A stretch of DNA of 64,000 nucleotides. Source: Gaetbulibacter sp. S0825 (GTDB lineage: Bacteria > Bacteroidota > Bacteroidia > Flavobacteriales > Flavobacteriaceae). How positions within the stretch are numbered: the first letter of the stretch is position 1; each line of letters opens with the position of its first letter. The stretch spans positions 558,001-622,000 of the forward strand of contig NZ_JAATJT010000001.1 of assembly GCF_011777505.1 (NCBI RefSeq). The letters are read 5' to 3'. Below the pieces are notes generated by a model. That model searched no databases, was not told where the DNA came from, and saw only the letters and a program-made list of their open reading frames with translations. Position numbers and translations under genes: made by a program. Shown one piece after another: positions 9,116 through 17,813 of this stretch.

Positions 9116-11875
9116 ATGCCAAGCTTTATAAATGATGTTTTAAAAGATCTTGAAACCCAAAAGGTAGATTTATCCAAACTAACCTTTGTACTCCCAAGCA
9201 AACGTGCTGGCGTGTTCCTTAGGCACGAAATAGCATCTAACGTCTCAAAAACAATTTTTGCGCCAACACTAATAAGCATTGAAGAGTTTGTTGAAGAACT
9301 TTCTCAACTTCAAAAAATAAATAATACTGAATTGCTTTTTGAGTTTTATAACGTATACAAGACTCAAACCCCTAAAGAACACGTTGAAAATTTTGAGGAT
9401 TTTTCTAAATGGGCTCAAATACTCCTACAAGATTTTAACGAAATAGATCGATACTTAATAGAGCCCAAATTAATTTTTGACTACTTAAGTGCTATTCAAG
9501 ATATAAATCACTGGTCTCTTGAGAAAAATCAAACACCTTTAATAAAAAACTATTTAGTCTTTTGGAGGCGGTTATTTACTTATTATTCTATTCTTCAAGA
9601 TGAGCTTATTCAAAAAGGGAAAGGATATCAAGGCTTAATTTATAAAGAAGCAGTTGAGAATTTAGAAAGTTATATTCAGCTTAACCCAAATAAACAGCAT
9701 GTTTTTTTAGGGTTTAACGCCTTAAACAACTCTGAAAGTGTTATAATCCAAGAATTGCTCCAAATGGGTTTAGCTTCTATTTATTGGGATATTGACAAGA
9801 CTTTCCTTAGCAATGTGAATCATGATGCTGGCTACTTTATTAGAAGACATAAAAAAGAATGGTCACATTTAAAAAACAAGCTCTTTCAATGGTCGCATAA
9901 TCTCTATACGGCCAATAAAAACATTTCTATTATTGGTATTCCAAAAAATATTGGACAAGCAAAATACGTGGGAGAATTGCTTTCAAAATTAAAACTTGAG
10001 AAAGGACACCTTAACAGTACAGCAGTGGTTTTAGGAGATGAAACATTATTAACTCCTGTTTTAAATTCACTTCCAGAAAATATAGATGCACTCAACATTA
10101 CAATGGGATTTCCTTTAAAATCCATTCCTTTAGCATCTTTATTTGACCAACTATTCTTGTTTCATAAAGAGAGTAAAACATCTTTTTACTATAAAGATAT
10201 TATTGCTGTAATTTCTCATCCCTATATCAGATTACTATTTATAGATAATCACCAAGATTTTGGAGAAATTATTATAGATACCATTCAAAAAAACAATTTG
10301 GTTTTTATAAATCTTGAAAACCTTGTTAATCTAGCCCCTCAACTAGAAACAGTTTTAAATTTATTATTTAAATCGTGGTTAAATAGTCCAAAGATTGCTT
10401 TACAAAACTGTTTGACTATTATTCTTGAAATCAAGACGTTTTTAATAATAAATAAAAACGACAATTTACTTGCGCTTGAATATCTTTATAGGTTTAATGA
10501 GGTATTTAACATTTTAAACGCTCTTAATTCTAAATACAAATATATTGCTTCAATAAGTGCTTTGTATGGTGTTTATAATGAATTACTTGCTGTTGAAACC
10601 CTCGATTTTAAAGGCGAACCCTTAAAAGGACTACAAATAATGGGGATGCTAGAATCTCGAGTTTTAGACTTTGAAACGGTTATTATTACATCTGTTAACG
10701 AAGGTGTGCTGCCATCTGGAAAAAGTAACAATTCTTTTATTCCTTATGATGTAAAACTAGAAAACAAGCTGCCAACTTTTAAAGAGAAAGATGCTGTTTA
10801 CACCTATCATTTTTATAGACTCATTCAACGTGCAAAAAACGTTTATATTATATATAATACCGAGCCAGATGTAATTAATGGTGGTGAAAAAAGCAGGTTC
10901 ATAACACAATTAGAGATTGAAAACACTCATAATCTAAAGCATAAAATAATTACACCTGTTACACCTAAAATACCTCAAGAATTAAAATCAATACCAAAAA
11001 CTAATCATGTAATCACAGACTTAAAAGCATTATCAAACAAGGGTATTTCGCCTTCCTCCTTGACCAGCTATATTAGGAATCCCTTAGATTTTTATTATCA
11101 AAAAGTACTAGGTATTAAAGAAATAGATGATGTTGAAGAAACGGTCGCTGCAAACACTCTGGGAACTGTTGTTCACAATGCCCTTGAAGATCTTTATAAG
11201 CCTATTGAAGGTGCAATGCTAAGCATAGATTTTGTAAAAAAGATGAAAGCTAAAGTTGAGGCAAGAATACTATATCACTTTAAAACTATTTATAAAGAAG
11301 GAGATATTACCAAAGGCAAAAACCTTATTATCTTTGAAATTGCAAAGCGATATGTAAATAATTTTTTAAAACAAGAACTTGAGAGCTTAGAACAGGGAAA
11401 CACTGTGAAAATTATCGAAGTCGAGGCAGATTTAGCTGTTAAAATCAACATCGACACATTAGATTTTCCTGTGATACTAAAGGGAAAAGTAGATCGTATT
11501 GATGAATATAATGGCACACTACGAATTATTGACTATAAGACTGGAAAAGTAGAACAACGCCAGGTTGAAGTTGTCGATTGGGAAACTATTTGTACTGATT
11601 ATAAAAAATATAGTAAAAGTTTTCAGGTACTCATGTATGCATACATGATGAATGCACAAAAAACCTTTAAACAGGATGTAGAAGCTGGCATTATTTCGTT
11701 TAAAAATCTAAGTGAAGGATTTTTAAAATTTGGCAAAAAGGAAACAACTAATAGCAGAAATAAAAATACAATTATTGATGTAGAAACACTTCATAATTTT
11801 GAAACCGAGCTTAAAAAGCTTATTCTAGAAATATATGATCCTAATATAGCTTTTATTGAAAAAGAGGTGGATTAA
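9116..11875 (+). CDS. AddB-like PD-(D/E)XK nuclease of the recombination-repair complex
   Basis: A 919-aa protein with the AddB layout: an inactive helicase-like N-terminal part beginning FVLPSKRAGVFLRHEI, and a C-terminal RecB-type nuclease. GTVVHNALEDLY (about 683-694) and IIDYKTG (about 803-809) are the nuclease motifs. It should pair with the AddA-like helicase at 3207 to resect DNA breaks. The cysteines of a classical AddB iron-sulphur cluster are not evident. The stop overlaps the next start (TAATG), which implies translational coupling to the hydrolase. Confidence 0.78.
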   Translation: MPSFINDVLKDLETQKVDLSKLTFVLPSKRAGVFLRHEIASNVSKTIFAPTLISIEEFVEELSQLQKINNTELLFEFYNVYKTQTPKEHVENFEDFSKWAQILLQDFNEIDRYLIEPKLIFDYLSAIQDINHWSLEKNQTPLIKNYLVFWRRLFTYYSILQDELIQKGKGYQGLIYKEAVENLESYIQLNPNKQHVFLGFNALNNSESVIIQELLQMGLASIYWDIDKTFLSNVNHDAGYFIRRHKKEWSHLKNKLFQWSHNLYTANKNISIIGIPKNIGQAKYVGELLSKLKLEKGHLNSTAVVLGDETLLTPVLNSLPENIDALNITMGFPLKSIPLASLFDQLFLFHKESKTSFYYKDIIAVISHPYIRLLFIDNHQDFGEIIIDTIQKNNLVFINLENLVNLAPQLETVLNLLFKSWLNSPKIALQNCLTIILEIKTFLIINKNDNLLALEYLYRFNEVFNILNALNSKYKYIASISALYGVYNELLAVETLDFKGEPLKGLQIMGMLESRVLDFETVIITSVNEGVLPSGKSNNSFIPYDVKLENKLPTFKEKDAVYTYHFYRLIQRAKNVYIIYNTEPDVINGGEKSRFITQLEIENTHNLKHKIITPVTPKIPQELKSIPKTNHVITDLKALSNKGISPSSLTSYIRNPLDFYYQKVLGIKEIDDVEETVAANTLGTVVHNALEDLYKPIEGAMLSIDFVKKMKAKVEARILYHFKTIYKEGDITKGKNLIIFEIAKRYVNNFLKQELESLEQGNTVKIIEVEADLAVKINIDTLDFPVILKGKVDRIDEYNGTLRIIDYKTGKVEQRQVEVVDWETICTDYKKYSKSFQVLMYAYMMNAQKTFKQDVEAGIISFKNLSEGFLKFGKKETTNSRNKNTIIDVETLHNFETELKKLILEIYDPNIAFIEKEVD

Positions 11876-12711
11876 TGCAAATTTTAAAAAACCATATTGT
11901 AGAGAGGAACAAAAAGAAACCTATACTAATGGATGCTTTTTATTCTAAAGAGCAAACAAATCAACCCATTGTTATCTTTTGCCATGGCTATAAAGGATTT
12001 AAGGATTGGGGAGCGTGGAATATTATGGCTGAAGAAATAGCCAAATCTGGATGTTGTGTTGTTAAATTTAATTTCTCACATAATGGAGGTACTATCGAGA
12101 ATTCTATTGATTTTCCAGATTTAGAAGCCTTCGGTCAAAATAATTACACAAAAGAACTAGACGATTTAAATGATGTTATTAATTGGGCTCAAAACTATTT
12201 TAAGAATAAACCCCTTATCAATATTAATGATATTTGTCTCATAGGTCATAGTCGTGGTGGTGGTATTTGTATAATAAAAGCTTCAGAAGACAACCGAATT
12301 ACAAAACTCATAACATTAGCTAGTATTAGTGATTTCGAAAAACGTACAGCAACTGTTGGAGATTTAAAAAAATGGAAAGAAAAAGGTGTTAAGTATGCTT
12401 TAAATGGACGCACTAAACAGCAAATGCCTCATTATTATCAGTTTTACGAAGATTTTATGGCTAATAAAGATAGATTGAATATAAAATCCGCAGCAAAGAA
12501 ATTAACCATTCCTCAACTAATTATTCATGGAGATAATGACACGTCTATTAATATTAAAGAAGCCGAAGTACTGCATCAATGGAATCTGAAAAGTAAATTA
12601 AAAATTATAAAAGGCGCAAACCATGTGTTTAACACCAAACACCCATGGAACAGCAACAATCTTTCACCTGAGCTTGAAACTGTTGCAAAACAAATTGTAA
12701 GTTTTTATTAG
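11875..12711 (+). CDS. Alpha/beta hydrolase
   Basis: This 278-aa cytoplasmic serine hydrolase has the nucleophile elbow GHSRGG (Ser126), an oxyanion-type segment FCHGYKGFKDWG near residue 37, a likely acid residue in IIHGDNDTSI and a C-terminal catalytic histidine in KGANHVFNTKHPW. It belongs to the dienelactone hydrolase / acyl-peptidase-like group; the substrate is unknown. Its start overlaps the stop of the AddB-like gene by one base. Confidence 0.8.
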   Translation: MQILKNHIVERNKKKPILMDAFYSKEQTNQPIVIFCHGYKGFKDWGAWNIMAEEIAKSGCCVVKFNFSHNGGTIENSIDFPDLEAFGQNNYTKELDDLNDVINWAQNYFKNKPLININDICLIGHSRGGGICIIKASEDNRITKLITLASISDFEKRTATVGDLKKWKEKGVKYALNGRTKQQMPHYYQFYEDFMANKDRLNIKSAAKKLTIPQLIIHGDNDTSINIKEAEVLHQWNLKSKLKIIKGANHVFNTKHPWNSNNLSPELETVAKQIVSFY

Positions 12712-12785
12712 TGGAGAAGATCGGGCTCGAACCGACGACCTCTTGACTGCCAGTCAAGCGCTCTAGCCAACTGAGCTACATCCCC
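12712..12785 (-). tRNA. tRNA-Ala(GGC)
   Basis: A normal cloverleaf on the minus strand: anticodon loop CTGGCAG (anticodon GGC), acceptor GGGGATG paired with CTTCTCC with a T-T mismatch at position 6, T-loop TTCGAGC, and discriminator A. CCA is not encoded. It follows the universal stress protein gene by five bases on the same strand. Confidence 0.95.
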
Positions 12786-12790
12786 TTTTA

Positions 12791-13585
12791 TTATCTCATT
12801 CCACTCAATACCAAAACTGGTCTTGGGCTATGAAAATCTTTTTTCAAAATCGTGTTTTTTTCCCATTTCTTAGTAAAGAAACCTCGTTTACGACGCACCA
12901 CGCATAGCATGTCAGGATCGTTAGACTTAAAATGTTCTAGCACACCTTGAAATGTTGTAGCATTTTCAGTTTTGGTAATATTTGTGACCATATCAGAAAG
13001 CTCTTCATTCACTCCAAAATCACCCTCATTATAATACGTTGTTTTTACTAATAGCAAGTTAACAACAGACTTAAATTGGTTTTGAATTGATTTTAATGGT
13101 TCTAAGACACCTTTCTTTTTTATTATTGCAGATTTAATAGCCATTAATATTCTAGTAATAGGTTTAAAAACATATTCTTCGGGAACAATTAGTGCTGGTA
13201 TTTGAGTTCTTTTAATAATTTTTCCTGAAGTTTTTCCTAGAAACACCTCATCTTTAATCGAGTTTGTTCTTGGTTCAAGAATAATTAAATCAATCTCTCC
13301 TTTTTTACAAGCCAAGTCGATGGTATCAATTAATTTGCCCTTAAGAGTTCTTGTGTGAACCTCTACCCCTTTAGTATCAATTTGAGCGACAAGATTTTTT
13401 AAAAACTCTTGACTTTCACGTTCTAAAATATGATCAATTTTAATCATGGTTCCTGCCTTAGTATACACATTATACACTTGGACTATATAAAGTTTTGCCC
13501 CAAATGCTTTAGCAAAATCAACCGAATATTGTAAATGGCTTTTTGCGTTTTTTGAGGATCCTACAGGAACTAAAATATTCTTCAT
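12791..13585 (-). CDS. Universal stress protein (tandem UspA domains)
   Basis: A 264-aa cytoplasmic protein of two UspA-type Rossmann-like domains. The first begins MKNILVPVGSSKNAKSHLQYSVDFA and includes a nucleotide-binding-like GKTSGKIIKRTQIPALIVP stretch. The second domain is more diverged. ATG 13585 is preferred to a TTG two codons earlier. tRNA-Ala follows five bases after the stop, so the two may share a transcript. Confidence 0.82.
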   Translation of the reverse strand: MKNILVPVGSSKNAKSHLQYSVDFAKAFGAKLYIVQVYNVYTKAGTMIKIDHILERESQEFLKNLVAQIDTKGVEVHTRTLKGKLIDTIDLACKKGEIDLIILEPRTNSIKDEVFLGKTSGKIIKRTQIPALIVPEEYVFKPITRILMAIKSAIIKKKGVLEPLKSIQNQFKSVVNLLLVKTTYYNEGDFGVNEELSDMVTNITKTENATTFQGVLEHFKSNDPDMLCVVRRKRGFFTKKWEKNTILKKDFHSPRPVLVLSGMR

Positions 13586-13666
13586 AATCAAAATTTTAAA
13601 GACTAAATTTACTGAAAATTATACTGCAAAAATAAACATTAATAATAATTAGTTCTAAAAAGACTT

Positions 13667-15001
13667 TTGAGTACAAGTATTTCTTTAAAACAAATTAATA
13701 AACTAGCAATTCCAGCATTGATTTCTGGAGTTTCTGAACCCATCTTATCATTAACCGATGCTGCCATTGTTGGAAATATTGAGATAAACGCAACCGAATC
13801 TCTGGCTGCGGTTGGCATCGTTACCACATTTTTATCCATGCTTATTTGGGTACTTGGTCAAACACGAAGTGCTATTTCATCATTAGTATCTCAATATTTG
13901 GGTGCCAACAACCTAGAGGCCATAAAATCACTTCCGGCCCAAGCTATTTTTATAATCACATCTTTAAGTGTATTGATAATTATTACAACATATCCATTTG
14001 CAGAGAGCATTTTTAAACTCTATAATGCGTCCAATTTAATATTGGATTATAGTGTAGATTATTATCAAATTCGTGTCTTTGGGTTTCCTTTCACCCTTTT
14101 TACAATTGCTGTTTTCGGTACTTTTAGAGGGCTTCAAAACACCTATTACCCTATGCTAATTGCTATTGTAGGAACCATAGCAAATATTATTTTAGATGTT
14201 GTTTTAGTTTATGGCGTCGATGGATTAATCCCTGCAATGCACATCAGAGGTGCTGCTTACGCAAGTGTTGCTGCTCAACTAATCATGGCATTATTGTCAA
14301 TTTATTATTTATTAAGAAAAACCGAAATCTCTCTAAAACCAACATTCCCATTTAATAAAGAAATAAAGACCTTTATTATTATGATTCTAAACTTGTTTGT
14401 TAGAACATTAGCATTGAATGTTACCTTGTATTATGCAAGTGCTTTTTCTACAAGTTATGGAAAAGAATATATTGCGGCTTATACAATTGCCATAAACTTA
14501 TGGTTTTTGGGTGCTTTTATTGTAGATGGTTATGCAAGTGCTGGAAACATTTTATCAGGTAAATTATATGGTCAAAAAAACTATAAAATCTTGGTCGAAT
14601 TGAGCAATAAACTTATAAAATATGGTGTCTTCCTTGGTATTATCATTGCCGTTATTGGAGGGTTTCTATATTATCCTATCGGAAACATATTCACAAACGA
14701 TCCTGAAGTTCTCAATCAATTTTACAATATTTTCTGGATTGTTTTAGCAATGCAACCACTTTGCGCACTTGCATTTATTTTTGATGGGGTATTTAAAGGT
14801 CTTGGTAAAATGAAATATTTAAGAAATGTATTGCTGTTTTCAACCTTTATCATTTTTGTGCCAATACTCTTTTGGTTAGATGCTTTAGATTATAAACTAT
14901 ACGCTATTTTTATAGCGATTACTTTTTGGATAATTGCTAGAGGAGTACCTTTAATTATAAAATTTAGACGACAATTTTTGCCTCTTTCACAAAAGACGTA
15001 A
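13667..15001 (+). CDS. MATE-family efflux transporter (DinF/NorM-like)
   Basis: A 444-aa inner-membrane protein with about 12 hydrophobic helices and the MATE pattern (PALISGVSEPILSLTDAAIVG near the N-terminus), expected to export drugs or metabolites by Na+ or H+ antiport. The start is TTG 13667; no ATG lies upstream in frame. It is divergent from the universal stress protein gene. Confidence 0.88.
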   Translation: MSTSISLKQINKLAIPALISGVSEPILSLTDAAIVGNIEINATESLAAVGIVTTFLSMLIWVLGQTRSAISSLVSQYLGANNLEAIKSLPAQAIFIITSLSVLIIITTYPFAESIFKLYNASNLILDYSVDYYQIRVFGFPFTLFTIAVFGTFRGLQNTYYPMLIAIVGTIANIILDVVLVYGVDGLIPAMHIRGAAYASVAAQLIMALLSIYYLLRKTEISLKPTFPFNKEIKTFIIMILNLFVRTLALNVTLYYASAFSTSYGKEYIAAYTIAINLWFLGAFIVDGYASAGNILSGKLYGQKNYKILVELSNKLIKYGVFLGIIIAVIGGFLYYPIGNIFTNDPEVLNQFYNIFWIVLAMQPLCALAFIFDGVFKGLGKMKYLRNVLLFSTFIIFVPILFWLDALDYKLYAIFIAITFWIIARGVPLIIKFRRQFLPLSQKT

Positions 15002-15023
15002 CTTTGACATAATAATGTAACGT

Positions 15024-15203
15024 ATGATAGTAACAACAATTCTTCAGGAAGTAAATATTGAAGAAAAAATAAAAAATGCTCCTAATGATGATTACAGTAT
15101 AGGGATTTTAATAGGAAGCTTGATTCCCTTTGTTTTTTTAGTAACCGTAGCTTATGTCATATATTACTACAATAAGAAAAGAGCAAACAAAGACGAAGAA
15201 TAA
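15024..15203 (+). CDS. Small single-pass membrane protein (59 aa)
   Basis: A short gene of unknown function. It reads as a charged N-terminal part (QEVNIEEKIKNAPNDDYS), one hydrophobic helix (IGILIGSLIPFVFLVTVAYV) and a basic tail (NKKRANKDEE). Its stop TAA overlaps the ATG of the next small ORF (TAATG), and that one overlaps queD the same way. That chain of overlaps is the main evidence that it is a gene. Confidence 0.6.
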   Translation: MIVTTILQEVNIEEKIKNAPNDDYSIGILIGSLIPFVFLVTVAYVIYYYNKKRANKDEE

Positions 15204-15304
15204 TGATGGATATATTAAATTTTTTAAGTGGCAATGGCTTATTTCTAATTCTAGGAATAGGGTTAATAGTCATTTATTTTATTAATAGAAACAAAAGACG
15301 CTAA
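15203..15304 (+). CDS. Tiny membrane peptide (33 aa)
   Basis: The 33-aa ORF has one transmembrane helix (LFLILGIGLIVIYFI) and an RNKRR tail. ATG at 15203 overlaps the stop of the previous ORF, and its own stop overlaps the queD start by one base. The function is unknown; translation-coupled placement between two genes supports it. Confidence 0.55.
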   Translation: MMDILNFLSGNGLFLILGIGLIVIYFINRNKRR

Positions 15305-15756
15305 TGAGTAACATTCGCATTACAAAACAATTTTCATTTGAAACTGGTCATGCACTTTATGGTTATGACGGCAAATGCAAAAACGTTCATGGTCACAGTT
15401 ATAGATTAAATGTAACCGTGATTGGAAAACCTATTTCAGATAACTCTAACGTGAAATTTGGAATGGTCATCGATTTTGGTGATTTAAAAAAAATAGTCAA
15501 GGAAGAAATTGTCGATGTGTTTGACCACGCAACCGTATTTAATAAAAACACGCCTCATGTTGAATTGGCAAAGGAACTTGAAGATAGAGATCACAATGTA
15601 CTACTCGTTAACTATCAACCTACCAGCGAAATGATGGTTATAGATTTTGCATCAAAAATAAAAAAACGATTACCCAGTAATATTGAACTTTTCTCATTGA
15701 AACTGCAAGAAACTGCTACCAGTTTCGCCGAATGGTTTGCAAGCGATAATGAATAA
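15304..15756 (+). CDS. queD: 6-carboxytetrahydropterin synthase
   Basis: A 150-aa PTPS/QueD-family enzyme. It turns dihydroneopterin triphosphate into 6-carboxytetrahydropterin in queuosine/7-deazaguanine synthesis. Zinc ligands are His16, His29 and His31 (GH, HGH), with the catalytic Cys25 in DGKCKNVHGHSY. It overlaps lpxH by eight bases in a tight operon. No preQ1 riboswitch was seen upstream. Confidence 0.92.
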   Translation: MSNIRITKQFSFETGHALYGYDGKCKNVHGHSYRLNVTVIGKPISDNSNVKFGMVIDFGDLKKIVKEEIVDVFDHATVFNKNTPHVELAKELEDRDHNVLLVNYQPTSEMMVIDFASKIKKRLPSNIELFSLKLQETATSFAEWFASDNE

Positions 15757-16519
15757 AGCTACGCACATAAAGGTTCCTGAAGGTAAGAAAATTTATTTCT
15801 CATCCGATAATCATCTAGGTGCACCAACACATGAAACGTCGCTTCCTCGTGAAAAAAAGTTTGTAGCTTGGTTAGATGAGATTAAAACAGATGCTGCTGC
15901 CATTTTTCTTTTGGGAGATTTATTTGATTTTTGGTTTGAATATAAAAAAGTAGTCCCTAAAGGCTTTACAAGAACTTTAGGAAAACTTGCCGAAATTTCT
16001 GATTCTGGCGTTCCAATTTATTATTTTGTTGGGAATCACGATTTATGGATGAGTGGATATTTTGAAGAAGAACTTAACATTCCTGTGTTTCATAAACCAC
16101 AAGAATTCTTCTTTAATCAAACATCTTTTTTGATAGGTCATGGTGATGGCTTAGGCCCTGGAGACAAGGGTTACAAACGCATGAAAAAAGTATTTACCAA
16201 CTCGTTTAGCAAATGGCTATTTCGTTGGTTACATCCAGATTTAGGTGTGCGATTAGCGCAATATATGTCTGTAAAAAACAAATTGATTTCTGGTGATGAA
16301 GATGCCAAATTTTTAGGCGAAGACAACGAATGGTTGGTGCAATATTGCAGGCGTAAACTTCAAGAAAATCATAGAGATTATTTTGTCTTTGGACATAGAC
16401 ATTTGCCTTTAGAAATCGATTTAGAACCTAATTCAAAATACATCAATCTTGGTGATTGGATACAGTATTACACCTATGGTGTTTTTGATGGTGAAAAAAT
16501 GGTGTTAAAAAAATATTAG
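15749..16519 (+). CDS. lpxH: UDP-2,3-diacylglucosamine diphosphatase
   Basis: A calcineurin-like metallophosphoesterase of lipid A synthesis, cutting UDP-2,3-diacylglucosamine to lipid X plus UMP. Metal motifs appear in order: DNH (Asp20, His22), GDLFD (Asp57), GNHD, GHGDGLGPGD and FGHRH. I chose ATG 15749 over a TTG four codons earlier. It overlaps queD by eight bases, and its stop overlaps the convergent MFS gene by four. Confidence 0.9.
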   Translation: MNKATHIKVPEGKKIYFSSDNHLGAPTHETSLPREKKFVAWLDEIKTDAAAIFLLGDLFDFWFEYKKVVPKGFTRTLGKLAEISDSGVPIYYFVGNHDLWMSGYFEEELNIPVFHKPQEFFFNQTSFLIGHGDGLGPGDKGYKRMKKVFTNSFSKWLFRWLHPDLGVRLAQYMSVKNKLISGDEDAKFLGEDNEWLVQYCRRKLQENHRDYFVFGHRHLPLEIDLEPNSKYINLGDWIQYYTYGVFDGEKMVLKKY

Positions 16520-17784
16520 CTCTCTTCCTCATAAGCTTCAATATCTTCTCTTAGATCTAGGCCTCGTAATGGTTTATTTTTAATATTTATTACAATCACA
16601 GTAATAAGTGTTATGGTTCCACCAAGAACAACTGCCAAAGGAGCACCAAAAAGCCTTGCTGCAATACCACTCTCCAAAGCTCCAAGCTCATTAGAGGAGC
16701 CAACAAACATAGAGTTAACAGCACCAACTCGTCCTCTCATATTATCAGGTGTTTTTAACTGAAGAATTGTTTGGCGAATAACCATTGAAACTCCATCAAA
16801 CACACCCGAAAAGAACAATGTTAACACACTTAGCCACATTAATTTTGAAGCTCCAAAAATTATCATACAAACTCCAAATCCAAAAACTGAAACAAGTAAT
16901 TTTTTCCCTGTGTTTTTGGTAATAGGTATATAGGTTGTCGCCAGCATTGTAATAATACTTCCTGTTGAAAGCGCAGCGTTTAATATTCCAAATCCTTTTG
17001 GTCCAGCATCTAATATGTCTTTGGCAAATACGGCAAAAATTGCAACAGCTCCACCAAACAAAACTGCAATCATGTCTAGGGTTAGCGCTCCTAAAATTAC
17101 TTTGTCATTAAAAACAAATCTAATTCCAGCCTCTAAGCTTTCTTTAATTGATTCGTTAGTTACTTTATTTAAAATCGGTTTCTTTTTTATTTGAGTAACA
17201 AACAACAATGCAATCATCACTAGTATAAAAATAATCCCAAGTGTATAATTAACACCTATCCAAGCAATCAAAAATCCACCACACAAAGCGCCAAATACAG
17301 TAGCTCCCTTCCAAGTGCTGCTACTCCATGTTGCAGCGTTAGGGTATATTGCTTTAGGAACAAGAAGGGCGATAAGTGAAAAAATGGTTGGTCCAAAAAA
17401 CGCTCTCAAAGCACCTCCAAAAAAAACTAAACCGTAAATACAAAATAAGATTGCTTTTGTTTCCCAAGTGGTTTCAATATGCTCAGATGTTAACCAGAAT
17501 AACCCAAAACTTATAATGGAAAACAAGGCAATACAAAGAGTAAATAGATTTCTCTTTTCTTTTTTATCAACTATATGTCCAGCAAAAGGTGCCAATATAA
17601 ATGCTGGTAAAAATTCACATAAACCAATAATTCCAAGTGATAAAGGATCTTTAGTCATTGCATAAACTTGCCATTCAATCACAACAAACTGCATGGACCA
17701 TCCAAAAATCAATGCAAACCTTACTAATAGAAAAATATTGAATTCTTTGTAACGTAGTGCTGCGTAAGGATCTTTTCTTGCCAT
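16516..17784 (-). CDS. MFS transporter
   Basis: A 422-aa major facilitator protein with about 12 membrane helices and an MFS loop motif GHIVDKKEKRN near residue 70. It resembles the EntS / MFS_3 exporters, which often move siderophores or drugs; the substrate is unknown. It is convergent with lpxH and downstream of recJ on the same strand. Confidence 0.82.
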   Translation of the reverse strand: MARKDPYAALRYKEFNIFLLVRFALIFGWSMQFVVIEWQVYAMTKDPLSLGIIGLCEFLPAFILAPFAGHIVDKKEKRNLFTLCIALFSIISFGLFWLTSEHIETTWETKAILFCIYGLVFFGGALRAFFGPTIFSLIALLVPKAIYPNAATWSSSTWKGATVFGALCGGFLIAWIGVNYTLGIIFILVMIALLFVTQIKKKPILNKVTNESIKESLEAGIRFVFNDKVILGALTLDMIAVLFGGAVAIFAVFAKDILDAGPKGFGILNAALSTGSIITMLATTYIPITKNTGKKLLVSVFGFGVCMIIFGASKLMWLSVLTLFFSGVFDGVSMVIRQTILQLKTPDNMRGRVGAVNSMFVGSSNELGALESGIAARLFGAPLAVVLGGTITLITVIVINIKNKPLRGLDLREDIEAYEEES

Positions 17785-17789
17785 ATTTA

Positions 17790-17808
17790 TTCCCTGCGAA
17801 AGCAGGAG
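17790..17808. repeat. Short hairpin between the MFS gene and recJ
   Basis: CCTGC-GAAA-GCAGG is a compact inverted repeat with a GAAA tetraloop in the 29-base gap. It has no T-run, so it may be a dispersed repeat or a processing site rather than a terminator. Confidence 0.4.
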
Positions 17809-17813
17809 CCTAA

